Below, piece after piece: positions 52,084 to 62,868 of a stretch of DNA of 64,000 bases (positions are counted from its first letter, which is position 1; the number at the start of each line of letters is the position of its first letter). Under the pieces are notes generated by a model. The model saw nothing but the letters and a program-made list of their open reading frames with translations, did no database searches and was not told the DNA's origin. The position numbers and the translations under genes are program-made. Where the stretch lies: the NCBI RefSeq assembly GCF_000384295.1, contig NZ_KB913037.1, positions 3,892,649 through 3,956,648 on the forward strand, given 5' to 3'. The DNA comes from Amycolatopsis balhimycina FH 1894. GTDB lineage: Bacteria > Actinomycetota > Actinomycetes > Mycobacteriales > Pseudonocardiaceae.

Positions 52084-53071
52084 GGGAGCTCACCACCTCT
52101 TCGGCGAAGTGACACGCGCTCGTGCGGCCGAAGCCGAGGGCGTGTTGCGGCGGGACGTCGACGCTGCACCTGGCCTCGGCGCGCTTGCACCGCGGGTGGA
52201 ACGGACAGCCCGGTGGGATGTGCAGCAGGCTCGGTGGCAGACCCTTGATCGTCTCCAGTGTCTGTCCTTTGAGGTCGAGCCGGGGCAGGGAATCCATCAA
52301 CGCCGCGGTGTACGGGTGCCCCGGCGCGCGGAACAGCTCGCCCACGTCGGCCTGCTCGACGATCCGGCCCGCGTACATCACCGCGATCCGGTCGGCGACC
52401 TCGGCGACCACGCCCAGGTCGTGGGTGATGAGCACCAGTCCCATCTTGCGTTCCGCCTGGATCTCCCCGAGCAGGTCCATGATCTGGGCCTGGACGGTGA
52501 CGTCGAGGGCGGTGGTCGGCTCGTCGGCGATGAGCAGGTCGGGGTCGAGCGCGAGCGACATCGCGATCATCGCGCGCTGGCGCATCCCGCCGGAGAACTG
52601 GTGCGGGTAGTCCTTGATCCGGCGGTCCGCGGCCGGGATGCGGACGATGTCGAGCAGCTCGATCGCACGCTTCCGCGCGTCCTTTTTGGACATCCCGAGC
52701 CGGACACGCAGCTGCTCCTCGATCTGGAAGCCCACCGTGAACACCGGGTTCAGCGCGGACAGCGCGTCCTGGAAGATCATCGCGACCTCGCTGCCGCGCA
52801 CCTCGCGACGGCGTTCTTCGGACGCCGTCAGCAGGTCCTCGCCGCGCCAGCGCACGGCTCCGCCGGTGATCACACCGGGCGGCACGTCGAGGATGCCCAT
52901 CACCGTCTGCGCCGTGACGCTCTTGCCGGAGCCGGATTCGCCGAGCACGGCCAGCGTCTCACCCGCGTGCACCGAGTAGCTGACGCCGTTGAGCACGTTG
53001 GCGACGCCGTCCGACGTCCGGAACTCGACGCGCAGGTCCTCTACTTCGAGCAGAAGTTCGTTGTCGGACAA
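52076..53071 (-). CDS. oppD: Oligopeptide ABC transporter ATPase (OppD-like)
   Basis: 331 residues with Walker [10 protein letters not shown], signature [20 protein letters not shown] and Walker [13 protein letters not shown], and the C-terminal Cys motif [14 protein letters not shown]. It pairs with the OppF-like ATPase to drive peptide uptake. ATG 53071 lies six bases after the oppC-like stop. Confidence 0.92.
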   Translation of the reverse strand: MSDNELLLEVEDLRVEFRTSDGVANVLNGVSYSVHAGETLAVLGESGSGKSVTAQTVMGILDVPPGVITGGAVRWRGEDLLTASEERRREVRGSEVAMIFQDALSALNPVFTVGFQIEEQLRVRLGMSKKDARKRAIELLDIVRIPAADRRIKDYPHQFSGGMRQRAMIAMSLALDPDLLIADEPTTALDVTVQAQIMDLLGEIQAERKMGLVLITHDLGVVAEVADRIAVMYAGRIVEQADVGELFRAPGHPYTAALMDSLPRLDLKGQTLETIKGLPPSLLHIPPGCPFHPRCKRAEARCSVDVPPQHALGFGRTSACHFAEEVVSSRA

Positions 53072-53077
53072 GGGGAT

Positions 53078-54031
53078 CTACCTCGACTTCGGATCGAGCG
53101 CGTCGCGGATGCCGTCACCGAGCATCACGAAGGCCAGCACGGTCAGGGTGACGAAGGCGCCGGGGAACAGCAGCATGTGCGGGTCGTTCTGGAAGTAGTC
53201 CTTCGAGTCGGAGATCAGCACGCCCCACGAAACCACCGGCGCGCGCACGCCGATGCCGAGGAAGGCGAGCGTCGCTTCGGCGCCGATGAACGCGCCGAGC
53301 GCGATGGTGGCGTACACCAGCACCGGCGCGATCGTGTTCGGCAGCAGGTGCCGGAAGATGATCCGCGGGGTGCTCGCCCCGAGGCCGCGCGCGGCCTTGA
53401 CGTAGTCGAGCTGCTTGGCCACCAGCGTCGCCGAGCGCATGATCCGCATGGCCACCGGCCAGCTCAGCACGGCGATCGAGCACACCACCTGGACGATGAT
53501 CGTGACGCCGCCGGGGTTCGTGCCGGGCGCGTTGAACGTCGTCAGGATGACGATCGCGCCGAGGATGAACGGCAGGCCCGCGAAGATGTCGCCGAACCGC
53601 GACAGCAGGCTGTCGACGAACCGCCCGTAGTAGCCGGCGAGGATGCCGACGAGCGAGCCGAAGAGGACGGTCAGCAGCGTGGAGAACACCCCGACCAGCA
53701 CCGAGGCGCGGGTGCCGTAGATCGTGCGGGCGTAGACGTCGGCGCCCTGGTTGTCGTAGCCGAACCAGGCGTCCGCCGACGGCCCTTCGTTGGCGTGGGA
53801 CAGATCGCTGAAACCCGCGTCCCGCGAGCTGAACAGGCCGGGGGCGATCGCGAGCAGCACGATGAACAGGATGATCACCGCCGAGGCGATGACCGCGGGC
53901 TTGCGCCGCAGCTGCCGCCAGGCGTCGCTCCACAGGCTGCGGGCTTTCTGCGGGCTGGTGGCGGAGTCGTCGATGCGCGACAGCTCGGCCGCGTCGGCGC
54001 CGCCACCACCCACCAGGTTCGGGTCAGTCAT
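53078..54031 (-). CDS. oppC: Oligopeptide ABC transporter permease (OppC-like)
   Basis: 317 residues with an N-terminal cytoplasmic tail, about six membrane helices (AVIASAVIILFIVLLAIAPG first) and the EAA loop KAARGLGASTPRIIFRHLLP. The tail TDPNLVGGGGADAAELSRID is longer than usual. Forms the inner-membrane channel with the OppB-like permease; overlaps it by eight bases. Confidence 0.92.
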   Translation of the reverse strand: MTDPNLVGGGGADAAELSRIDDSATSPQKARSLWSDAWRQLRRKPAVIASAVIILFIVLLAIAPGLFSSRDAGFSDLSHANEGPSADAWFGYDNQGADVYARTIYGTRASVLVGVFSTLLTVLFGSLVGILAGYYGRFVDSLLSRFGDIFAGLPFILGAIVILTTFNAPGTNPGGVTIIVQVVCSIAVLSWPVAMRIMRSATLVAKQLDYVKAARGLGASTPRIIFRHLLPNTIAPVLVYATIALGAFIGAEATLAFLGIGVRAPVVSWGVLISDSKDYFQNDPHMLLFPGAFVTLTVLAFVMLGDGIRDALDPKSR

Positions 54032-54953
54032 AGCGGATCCTCGGGTCGAGAACGGCGTAGAGCAGGTCGACGATCAGGCTCATCAGCAGGTAAACCAGCA
54101 CCAGCAGGACGACGACGCCGACGACGGTCGCGCTCTCCCGGTCCTGGATACCGCGGAAGATCAGCCTGCCCAGCCCGTTGATGTTGAACACGCCTTCGGT
54201 GACGATCGCGCCGCCCATCAGGGCGCCGAGGTCGGTGCCGAGGAACGTGAGCACCGGGATCACCGAGTTGCGGAGCAGGTGGACGCCGACGACACGGCTC
54301 TGGGGCAGCCCCTTGGCGATCGCCGTCCGCACGTAGTCGGCGCGGCGGTTTTCGGCGATGCTGCTTCTCGACAGGCGCGCGACGTAGGCCATCGACAGGC
54401 TGCCGAGCGCGATGCCGGGCACGATGAGCTCGCCGATGCCCGGGTCCTCCGACACGCTGGCCTCGATCCAGCCGAGACCGTTGCCGCCCAGCGCGAGCTG
54501 CAGCACGATCGCCGTGACGAACACCGGCAGCGAGATCAGGAACGTCGTCGACACCAGCACCAGATTGTCGAGGAAACCCTTGCCGCGCAGGCCGGTCAGC
54601 ACGCCGGTGGTGAGACCGATGACGGCTTCGATGGCCACGGCGATCACGGCGAGCCGCAAGGTGATCGGGTACGACGTGGCGATCAGCTCGCCGACGGAGG
54701 TGCCGTTGAAGGTTTCGCCCCAGTCACCGGTGAAGAGGCTCCCGAGGTACTTGAAGTACTGGACGAAGATGTTGTCGTTCAGGTGGTACTTCTCGGTCAT
54801 CTGGGCGATGTAGGCCGCCGGGCAGGCGGCCTGGCCGCACTTGCCGGAGAACGGGTCGCCGGGCAGCGCCCAGACCAGGACGTAGATCAGGAACGTGGTG
54901 CCGAAGAACACCGGGATCAGCTGGAGCAGCCGTCGCAGGACATAGCGGATCAT
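54024..54953 (-). CDS. oppB: Oligopeptide ABC transporter permease (OppB-like)
   Basis: 309 residues with the typical OppB start MIRYVLRRLLQLIPVFFGTT, an extracellular loop with two cysteines (GKCGQAACPAAY), six membrane helices and EAA loop RTAIAKGLPQSRVVGVHLLR. It completes the transporter channel. It is preceded by a perfect 52-bp palindrome behind the OppA stop, so part of the oppA transcript may end before the permease genes. Confidence 0.92.
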   Translation of the reverse strand: MIRYVLRRLLQLIPVFFGTTFLIYVLVWALPGDPFSGKCGQAACPAAYIAQMTEKYHLNDNIFVQYFKYLGSLFTGDWGETFNGTSVGELIATSYPITLRLAVIAVAIEAVIGLTTGVLTGLRGKGFLDNLVLVSTTFLISLPVFVTAIVLQLALGGNGLGWIEASVSEDPGIGELIVPGIALGSLSMAYVARLSRSSIAENRRADYVRTAIAKGLPQSRVVGVHLLRNSVIPVLTFLGTDLGALMGGAIVTEGVFNINGLGRLIFRGIQDRESATVVGVVVLLVLVYLLMSLIVDLLYAVLDPRIRYD

Positions 54954-54975
54954 GACGAGTTCCTCGTGCGCGCCG

Positions 54976-55027
54976 GCCGTCGTGAGTGAGTAACAGTGTT
55001 AGAACACTGTTACTCACTCACGACGGC
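54976..55027. terminator. 52-bp perfect palindrome between oppA and oppB
   Basis: 25-base perfect arms (54976-55000 and 55003-55027) around a 2-base loop; outer sequence GCCGTCGTGAGTGAGTAACA. It lies 19 bases after the oppA stop (55047) and 22 before oppB, like the other palindromes. In this operon it may attenuate transcription into the permease genes, as in other binding-protein operons. Confidence 0.75.
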
Positions 55028-55046
55028 GTGGTGGTGGGAGCCGCAG

Positions 55047-56678
55047 CTACTTCTTCAAGACCTCGATGGACGGGTAGTCCGGCATGCGCCGGAAGTCCAG
55101 GGCCGCCGACTTGAGGTTCTTCGACTTCGCCGCGACGCCCTTCTCGTCCCACACCGGGATCGACGGCAGGTCCTTGGCGATCAAGTCCTCGGCCTGCTGG
55201 TACAGCTTGACCGCCGCGTCCTTGTCGGCGGTGGCGTCCGCCCGCGCGAGGAGCGCGTCGACCTGCGGGTTCGTGTAACTGGAGTCGTTCGAGGACCCGC
55301 CGGTCTTGTAGATCGGGTTGAGGAAGTCCTCGATGGACGGGTAGTCCGCGGACCAGTCCGAGCGGCCCATGCCGGTCAGCTTCTTCTTGGTGACGATGCT
55401 GCGCCACTGGCCGAAGTCGGTCGCGGGCACGAAGTCGCACTCGACGCCGAGGGTGTTCTTGATGCTGTTGCACGCCGCGACCAGCGGTTCCTTGCGGCCA
55501 CCGTCCGCATTGGACGCGATGGTCAGCTTGCCCTTGAAGCCGGACCTCTGGAAGGCCTCCTTGGCCGCCTCCGGGTCGAACTTGCAGAACTCGCAGACAC
55601 CGGGACGCGCACCCGGGATGCCCTGCGAGATGTAGCCGTCCGCGGGCACGTAGGTGTCGTTCATGACGGTCTTGGTGATCTGCGCGCGGTCGATCGCCAT
55701 CGAGATGGCCTTGCGCAGCTCGAGGTTGTTGTACCCCGGCACGTAGTAGGGCACGGCGATGGTGCTGATGCCGAGCAGGTGGCCGGTGACCAGCCGGTCG
55801 CCGAGGTCGTTCTTGTACTTGCCACCCGCGACCGCCGACGGCGGCAGCGCCTCCATGAAGTCGAGCCGCCCGCTCAGCAGGTCCTGGTAGGCGGTCTCCT
55901 GGCTGGCGTAGATCTTGATGTCGAGGTCCTTGAAGTGGACCTTGTCGTCACCCTTGTAGTCGTCGAAGCGGGTCAGCTTGATGTCCTGGTTGGGCGTCCG
56001 CGAGACGAACTTCATCGGCCCGTTGCCGATGGGGTGCTGCTCGAAGCCCGGGCGGTCCTTGAAGAACACGTCGGGCAGCGGCGCGAAGGCCTGGTAACCG
56101 ATCTTGATGTCGAACACCGAGAACGGCGCGTTCAGCGTCACCTGGAACTCGTAGTCGCCCTTCACGACCAGCCCGGACATTCCCTCGGTGGACGGCTTGG
56201 CGTTCTCGTCTTCGGGGTGGACGTCGGTGTAGCCCTGGATGTTCGAGAAGAAGTCGGTGTTGAGCTGGCCATTCGGCGCGTAGGCGGCGAAGTTCCAGGC
56301 GTCGGTGAAGTTGTGCGCCTTCACCTCGGTGCCGTCGTGGAACTTCCAGCCCTGCTTGATCTTGATGTCGTAGACCTTGGAATCGGTCGTGGTGATCGAG
56401 TCCGCCATCAGGTTGAAGGGCTTCGCGTCCGCACCCTTGAAGCCGACCAGCGTGGCGAACATGACCTGGACCGCCTTGGTGCCGCCCAGGTCGTTGATGT
56501 TGCTCGGGACCAGCGCGTTCTGTGGTTCGGTGCCGTAGACGCTGACCGTGCCGTCCGGGTTCGTCTCGCCGGCGCCCGCGGGGTTGCTGCCCGAACCGCT
56601 GCCGCCGCATGCGGCGAGCACGAGCGCCAGCGAAGTCATCACCACCGTGGGTCCCCAGAGCCTGCGCGAACGACGCAT
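55047..56678 (-). CDS. oppA: Oligopeptide-binding lipoprotein (OppA-like)
   Basis: 543 residues. GGAGGGGATC precedes ATG 56678 and the lipobox LAAC (Cys about 24) follows a hydrophobic core. The mature protein is a family 5 extracellular solute-binding protein (SVYGTEPQNALVPSNINDLG; FHDGTEVKAHNFTDAWNFAA). It captures peptides outside the membrane for the OppBCDF importer. Confidence 0.92.
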   Translation of the reverse strand: MRRSRRLWGPTVVMTSLALVLAACGGSGSGSNPAGAGETNPDGTVSVYGTEPQNALVPSNINDLGGTKAVQVMFATLVGFKGADAKPFNLMADSITTTDSKVYDIKIKQGWKFHDGTEVKAHNFTDAWNFAAYAPNGQLNTDFFSNIQGYTDVHPEDENAKPSTEGMSGLVVKGDYEFQVTLNAPFSVFDIKIGYQAFAPLPDVFFKDRPGFEQHPIGNGPMKFVSRTPNQDIKLTRFDDYKGDDKVHFKDLDIKIYASQETAYQDLLSGRLDFMEALPPSAVAGGKYKNDLGDRLVTGHLLGISTIAVPYYVPGYNNLELRKAISMAIDRAQITKTVMNDTYVPADGYISQGIPGARPGVCEFCKFDPEAAKEAFQRSGFKGKLTIASNADGGRKEPLVAACNSIKNTLGVECDFVPATDFGQWRSIVTKKKLTGMGRSDWSADYPSIEDFLNPIYKTGGSSNDSSYTNPQVDALLARADATADKDAAVKLYQQAEDLIAKDLPSIPVWDEKGVAAKSKNLKSAALDFRRMPDYPSIEVLKK

Positions 56679-56913
56679 GATCCCCTCCATCTCCGTCTGT
56701 CCGAAAGGTGAGACGCACGCTATCGGGGGCGATGAAGCTGATCACAGGACTGCGGTGTTGCAAATGTGTGACGACCGTCGGGATCACCTGGTTGGAGGAC
56801 AACAAAGGTAGGAATCCGGATACTCCGGACAGCCTAGCGCGGACTGGCGGTCATCACGCACTCACCCACGGTTTGGTTGTGGCACAAGCCCTTTCAGGCG
56901 GCCGAACGGTCGG
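56679..56913. other. 235-base region between oppA start and ppx stop
   Basis: Leader and promoter of the opp operon. A+T-rich stretches lie near 56745-56820. No gene is supported and no clear operator or terminator was recognised. Confidence 0.5.
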
Positions 56914-57867
56914 TCAGGCGAGGGAAAGCGCGATGCCGTCGAGGATGTCGTGCTCGCTGACCACCAGCTCGGTCGGCCCGCCGCGGGCGGCCAGCTGCTC
57001 GGCGAGGGTCTGGACCACGACCGCCCCACCGCCGATGACGTCGACCCGCCCGGGGTGGATCACCGGGTTCGCCGCGCGGGCGGCGTGGTTTTCGCTGAGC
57101 AGGCGCGTGGCGAGCCGGTCGATGTCCGCCGCGCTCAGTTTCGAAAGGTGCACGCGGTCGCGGTCGTACTCCGGCAGCTCCTGGGCGATCGCCGACAGCG
57201 TGGTCACCGTGCCGGCGACGCCGACCCAGGTCTTCGCGCGGGCGACGTCGACGACGTCGAACGCCTCGGTGAGGACCTTGCCGGCCAGGTCGCGGGCGGC
57301 GGCGATCTCGTCGGCGGTCGGCGGGTCGCTCTTGAGCGCGCGTTCGGTGATCCGCACGCAGCCGATGTCGACGGACCTCGCGGCGAGCACCTCGGCCTGC
57401 TTGCCGTCCCAGGTGCCGAGGACCAGCTCGGTCGAGCCACCGCCGACGTCGACCACGACGAACGGGCCGTCGTCCGGGTCCTGCTCCCCGACGGCGCCGG
57501 TGAAGCTGAGCCGGGCCTCCTCGTCCCCGCTGATCACCTCGGCCTCGACGCCGAGGGTTTCGCGGGTCATGCGGAAGAAGTCGTCACGGTTCTTCGCGTC
57601 GCGGGTGGCGGAGGTGGCGACCATGCGCACCTTCTCGACGCCCTTGCGCCGGGCCGCGACCGTGTAGTCGGCGAGCGCGACCCGGGTCCGCTCGAGCGCC
57701 TCGGGGGCCAGCTCGCCGGTGGCGTCGACGCCCTGGCCGAGCCGGACGATCCGCATCTCGCGGTGCAGGTCGCGCAGGTCGACCGTGCCGTCGTGGCGTG
57801 GCGTCAGCTCGGCGACGAGCAGGCGGATGGAGTTGGTCCCACAGTCGATCGCGGCAACACGAGGCAT
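56914..57867 (-). CDS. ppx: Ppx/GppA exopolyphosphatase family protein
   Basis: 317 residues with AIDCGTNSIRLLVAELTPRH at the start and the second nucleotide-binding strand VVVDVGGGSTELVLG (about 136-150). It hydrolyses polyphosphate and/or pppGpp. Actinobacteria carry two such proteins; this one lies in the eno-ftsB-DUF501 cluster. ATG 57867; 45 bases downstream of the transglycosylase gene in the same direction. Confidence 0.92.
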   Translation of the reverse strand: MPRVAAIDCGTNSIRLLVAELTPRHDGTVDLRDLHREMRIVRLGQGVDATGELAPEALERTRVALADYTVAARRKGVEKVRMVATSATRDAKNRDDFFRMTRETLGVEAEVISGDEEARLSFTGAVGEQDPDDGPFVVVDVGGGSTELVLGTWDGKQAEVLAARSVDIGCVRITERALKSDPPTADEIAAARDLAGKVLTEAFDVVDVARAKTWVGVAGTVTTLSAIAQELPEYDRDRVHLSKLSAADIDRLATRLLSENHAARAANPVIHPGRVDVIGGGAVVVQTLAEQLAARGGPTELVVSEHDILDGIALSLA

Positions 57868-57912
57868 GCGATCACCCTAGCTGGCCGGTCACGGGCACCG
57901 ACTCGCCTCCGC

Positions 57913-59094
57913 TCAGCTGCTGGGCGCCCCCACGGTGGTCGTGGTCGGGGTGGTCGACGTGCTGACCGAGGTGACCGTCGCCCCGCACGGCGGTTTCGGC
58001 GGCGTGGTCTCGGACGACGTCGGCGAGGTGGTCGTCGCCGGGGTCGTGGTCGTCGTCGGGGTCGTCATCGGGGTCGTCATCGTGGTCACGCTCGTGACCG
58101 TCGTCGTGGTGACCGTCGTCGTCGGCGGAGCGCACGGCAGGGAGGTCTTGGTCGTCGGCGTGCCCGGTGTGGTGGGCGGCGGGCTCGTCGGCGTGGTCGT
58201 CGGGACCGGCGGGGGCGGGATCGACGGCGGAGGCGGGGCCGCGGCCGCGTTCGGGGCGCCGATCGGCACCGTGCTGTCCGGGACCTGCATGATCCCGTTG
58301 CGGTAGGCCTCCGCCCAGAGGACCACCGTGTTCACGTACGTGTCGGAGTTGTTGTACCGGTAGATCGCGCCGCGCAGCTGGTCCGGCTTGGCCACGTCGA
58401 ACCCGCCGGAGCAGAGGTACCGGCCGGTGGCCAGCGCCGCGTCGAAGATGTTGTTCGGGTCGGACTTGCCGTCGCCGTTGCCGTCGGAGGCGTAGGCCCG
58501 CCAGGTCGCCGGGATGAACTGGGTCGGGCCGACCGCCCGGTCCCACACCGGGTCCGTGTCGAGCAGGCCCTGGTCGGTGTCCGGGATCGCGGCGAACCCG
58601 CCCTGGCCGTTGAGCTGCGGGCCGAGGATCGGCTCACGCGTGGTGCCCGCCGCGTCGACGTAACCGCCGCGCGCGTGGTTGGACTCGATCCGCCCGATGC
58701 TCGCGACCAGCGCCCAGTCGACGTGGCAGGCGGGCAGTTCGCGGCCGAGGATGTCGGCGGCGTTCTTGTACGCGGCGAGCGCGGTGGCCGGGATGCCGAG
58801 CGGGCCGTCGGGGAGCTCGTAGGCCGGCAGCGGCAGCGGGGTGGGCGCGCCGGGGAGGGTGCCGTCGACGGCGATCTGCTGGAGGGCGGCGTGGCCGGGG
58901 TCGTAGCCCTGGCTCAGCGCGGCGTCGCGGGTGTGGTCACCGCTCCCGCCGAGCCAGCCGAGGGTGCCGCCGCCGGCGATCAGCGCCGGGACCACCGCGA
59001 TGATGCCGGTGATCAGGGGGTACGCGGTGCGGTGGCGGATCCCGAATCTTCGGGCGTAGCTCCCGACTGCGTCTGGCAGTCGCCGCACACGCAT
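57913..59094 (-). CDS. Membrane-anchored lytic transglycosylase with Thr/Pro tail
   Basis: 393 residues. A membrane anchor (about 27-48, PLITGIIAVVPALIAGGGTL) precedes an MltB/RlpA-adjacent transglycosylase fold with the catalytic Glu in GRIESNHARGG and FIPATWRAYASDGNGDGKSD. Residues about 285-393 are a low-complexity Thr/Pro/Val tail, rich in TTTVTTTTV repeats, probably spanning the cell wall. It cleaves peptidoglycan glycan strands. ATG 59094. It precedes ppx and follows DUF501. Confidence 0.85.
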   Translation of the reverse strand: MRVRRLPDAVGSYARRFGIRHRTAYPLITGIIAVVPALIAGGGTLGWLGGSGDHTRDAALSQGYDPGHAALQQIAVDGTLPGAPTPLPLPAYELPDGPLGIPATALAAYKNAADILGRELPACHVDWALVASIGRIESNHARGGYVDAAGTTREPILGPQLNGQGGFAAIPDTDQGLLDTDPVWDRAVGPTQFIPATWRAYASDGNGDGKSDPNNIFDAALATGRYLCSGGFDVAKPDQLRGAIYRYNNSDTYVNTVVLWAEAYRNGIMQVPDSTVPIGAPNAAAAPPPPSIPPPPVPTTTPTSPPPTTPGTPTTKTSLPCAPPTTTVTTTTVTSVTTMTTPMTTPTTTTTPATTTSPTSSETTPPKPPCGATVTSVSTSTTPTTTTVGAPSS

Positions 59095-59235
59095 GACGCA
59101 AAGCCCTCCTGGCCTGATCGGTCACCACCCTCGGGTCACAGCCTGCCGTACCCGAGGCGGGGTTTCACCCCGACGAGAGACCCGATCGAGGTTTTCGCTC
59201 ACCCAGCCCAGTTATCTCATCACACGGCGCGAGTG

Positions 59236-59745
59236 TTACTCGGCGCAGTCACCCGCGGGCCACCCGTTCGTCTTAAGTAGCTCGATCGTCTCGTCACCGA
59301 ACGGGTTGACGCCGGGGCCGACGGCCAGCGCGTGGGCGACGTGGACGTGCAGGCACTTGACGCGGCCCGGCATGCCGCCCGCGGTGACCTGGTGACCGAG
59401 CGGCTCGATGGCGTCCCGCTCGGCGAGGTAGGTCTCGTGCGTGCGCTGGTACCGCGCGGCGAGCTCGGGATCGGTGGAGAGCCGCTCGGTCATCTCCTTC
59501 ATGATCCCCGACGCCTCGATGGTGCCGATCATCGAGTTCAGCTTCGGGCAGGTGAGGTAGTACAGCGTCGGGAACGGCGTGCCGTTCTCCAGCCGCGGGC
59601 TGGTCTGCACCACGGAGGGGTGCCCGCCAGGGCACCGCGCGGCGATGGCGCGCAGCGCTCGCGGCGGCCGCCCGAGCTGCTCCGCGATGATCTCGCGGTC
59701 GGCGTCGGTGACGGGCTCGAACCGGTGCTGCTGCGTGCTGTTCAC
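59236..59745 (-). CDS. DUF501 family protein
   Basis: 169 residues with the conserved actinobacterial signature (EQLGRPPRALRAIAARCPGG, TLYYLTCPKLNSMIGTIEAS and CLHVHVAHALAVGPGVNPFG). Function unknown; it nearly always lies between ftsB/divIC and ppx. ATG 59745. A palindrome separates it from ftsB, so it probably has its own promoter. Confidence 0.9.
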   Translation of the reverse strand: MNSTQQHRFEPVTDADREIIAEQLGRPPRALRAIAARCPGGHPSVVQTSPRLENGTPFPTLYYLTCPKLNSMIGTIEASGIMKEMTERLSTDPELAARYQRTHETYLAERDAIEPLGHQVTAGGMPGRVKCLHVHVAHALAVGPGVNPFGDETIELLKTNGWPAGDCAE

Positions 59746-59800
59746 GGGCTCCAGATTAGAGCGTGGGCCCCGCCACCCCGGGAGCCGCCCGGCCCGCGTG

Positions 59801-59851
59801 CCTTGAATGACTCATTCAGGGCTTCGGAGGTCCTGAATGAGTCATTCAGGA
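59801..59851. terminator. TGAATGA palindrome, copy 3 (inverted loop)
   Basis: Arms of TGAATGACTCATTCAGG type flank a loop that is the reverse complement of the loop in copies 1 and 2, so this copy lies in the opposite orientation, with a few mismatches at the ends. It lies 8 bases after the ftsB stop (59860). Confidence 0.75.
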
Positions 59852-59859
59852 CGCCTCAG

Positions 59860-60408
59860 TCAGCCCGAGGAGACCTGGTTCCAGAGGTTGTCGTACCAGG
59901 AGCCGCCCGTGGCCGGCTGCTGTCCGGCCGGTGGGGCGGCGTCGGGGGCCTTGTCCTCCGGGAGCTGGACGATGTACGGCGTCTCGCCCGGCTTGACGTA
60001 CCGCAGCCGCCGCCGGGCTTCGGCCTCGATCTGCGCCGGGTCGCTCAGCTCCGCCTTGCGGCCCTGGAGCTGAGCGACCTGCTGCTGCAGCTGCGCCTGC
60101 TGCGCCTGCTGTTCGCGGACCTGGGACCGCTGGGAGAGGTACGTGCGCAGGGGCACGGCGATGGTGAACGCCAGCGCGCACACCACGATCGCCACCACCG
60201 CCGCGCGGCGGGTGGTGGACATGCCGAGCACCTTCGCCGCGCCCGACGCACGCTTCGCCGCCAAGCCCCGGCGCAGCCGGGCCCTGGTGGTCTCCGCGTC
60301 GCCGGCGCGGCGCCGCGCCGCTTCGGGACGGCGGCCCGGTGCGGGCCGGGCCGTCCTGGAAGAGCCGCCGCCGTCGCGGCGGCCGCGCGTCCTCCCCCGG
60401 TCCGCCAC
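59860..60408 (-). CDS. FtsB/DivIC-type septum formation initiator
   Basis: 182 residues. A charged, arginine-rich N-terminus (1-60) is followed by one membrane helix (about 69-87, AAVVAIVVCALAFTIAVPL) and a coiled coil (VREQQAQQAQLQQQVAQLQG) with the DivIC motif EAEARRRLRYVKPGETPY. It links FtsL/FtsQ in the division complex. ATG 60408 is five bases past the eno stop. Confidence 0.9.
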   Translation of the reverse strand: MADRGRTRGRRDGGGSSRTARPAPGRRPEAARRRAGDAETTRARLRRGLAAKRASGAAKVLGMSTTRRAAVVAIVVCALAFTIAVPLRTYLSQRSQVREQQAQQAQLQQQVAQLQGRKAELSDPAQIEAEARRRLRYVKPGETPYIVQLPEDKAPDAAPPAGQQPATGGSWYDNLWNQVSSG

Positions 60409-60413
60409 GGGTC

Positions 60414-61805
<1,392 letters not shown>

Positions 61806-62282
61806 TCACCCGTTGGAGGACTCACCGCCCGGCCGGACCTCCTGCCAGCCCGGCGGCAGCTCCACGGTCTCGGACGTCTGCTGCCAGAACGTCCAGCTGT
61901 TGCCGCCGAGATCGGCGACGGTGAAGACCCGGGCGCCGTACGGCTGGTCCTGCGGCGGTTCCAGCTCGCACTCGTCGCCCAGGGCGGCCTCGACCCGGGC
62001 GTACGTTTCGCCGACGTCGTCGACGTACACGATGTTGAGCTGGCCGACCGGGCCGTCGACCCCCTTGGCCTGCCAGTAGTCCGGGCCGACGCCGGCAATC
62101 TGGATCCGCGCTCCGCCCGCGCGCAGCGTCGCCTGGAACACCTCGCCGGCGCCGTCGCAGAACCGGACCTCCTCGGCGAACCCGAAGACCCTGGTCAGCC
62201 AGGCGAGCGCCGCCGTGGCGTCGGCGTAGTAGAGGTAGGGCGCCAGGCCCCGGTACCCGCTGCTCATGGCGGCACAGTCCAT
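61806..62282 (-). CDS. VOC/glyoxalase-like protein
   Basis: 158 residues with one VOC-type beta-alpha-beta fold (APYLYYADATAALAWLTRVF and ARVFTVADLGGNSWTFWQQ). Such small proteins bind or modify antibiotics or aldehydes, or are simply stress proteins. ATG 62282 (MDCAAMSSGY) has GGGA nearby; ATG 62267 is an alternative. Convergent with the eno promoter region, divergent from the TPR gene. Specific function unknown. Confidence 0.75.
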   Translation of the reverse strand: MDCAAMSSGYRGLAPYLYYADATAALAWLTRVFGFAEEVRFCDGAGEVFQATLRAGGARIQIAGVGPDYWQAKGVDGPVGQLNIVYVDDVGETYARVEAALGDECELEPPQDQPYGARVFTVADLGGNSWTFWQQTSETVELPPGWQEVRPGGESSNG

Positions 62283-62339
62283 CACGTCCCGTTTCCGGAC
62301 GTGTACATCCCCCTCTCCACGGGTAAAGTCGGAGTGACC

Positions 62340-62744
62340 ATGACGGACGCCGCAGCTGCTTCGCAGCCTCCCGAGGAGTCGCGGTTTCATGCCTTCCGCC
62401 AGGCCGAAGACCTGGTAGGCCGCCGTCGTCCGCTCGACGCGCTGAAGGCGTTGCAGCCCCTGCTGGAAACCGAAACGGACAAGCCGTCGGTGCACCTGCT
62501 GGCCGGGCGCGCGTACTTCCACTCCGCCCAGTTGCGGCGCGCCGAGCAGGCGTTCACGCGGGTGCTGGAGCTGGACCCGACGGACCACTACGCGCGGTTC
62601 ATCCTGGGCCGGACCCTGCAGCGCCTCGGCCGGTTCGTCGAGGCGCTCGCGCAGATGCGGATGGCGTCGGCGATGAACCCGGTGCCGGAGTACCTCGAGG
62701 CGATCAGCGAGGTCAAGGCGCGCATCGCGCTGCGCGAGTCCTGA
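62340..62744 (+). CDS. Small TPR protein
   Basis: 134 residues from ATG 62340 (CGGAGTGACC upstream). TPR units are clear: PLDALKALQPLLETETDKPS, RAEQAFTRVLELDPTDHYAR and RLGRFVEALAQMRMASAMNP. It is a cytoplasmic helical scaffold without catalytic motifs. Role unknown; it may support a complex with the nearby wall-synthesis or division genes. Confidence 0.8.
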   Translation: MTDAAAASQPPEESRFHAFRQAEDLVGRRRPLDALKALQPLLETETDKPSVHLLAGRAYFHSAQLRRAEQAFTRVLELDPTDHYARFILGRTLQRLGRFVEALAQMRMASAMNPVPEYLEAISEVKARIALRES

Positions 62745-62868
62745 GGCGGGGGCCGAACGGCCCTGTTCGCCTCGGTCTTTCGGCTGATCAGCCCGGGCCC
62801 GTCGGCCGATCCGCCGCACCCCCTCCTCCGGCGATGCTGGTTCCAGTCCGAATTGAGGAGGGACCACG

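Noticed and set aside
57930..58210. Short repeated GTCGTC/GGTGGTC units resembling a tandem repeat or CRISPR
   Set aside because: They encode the Thr/Val/Pro tail of the transglycosylase in frame, with no regular spacer-repeat structure.
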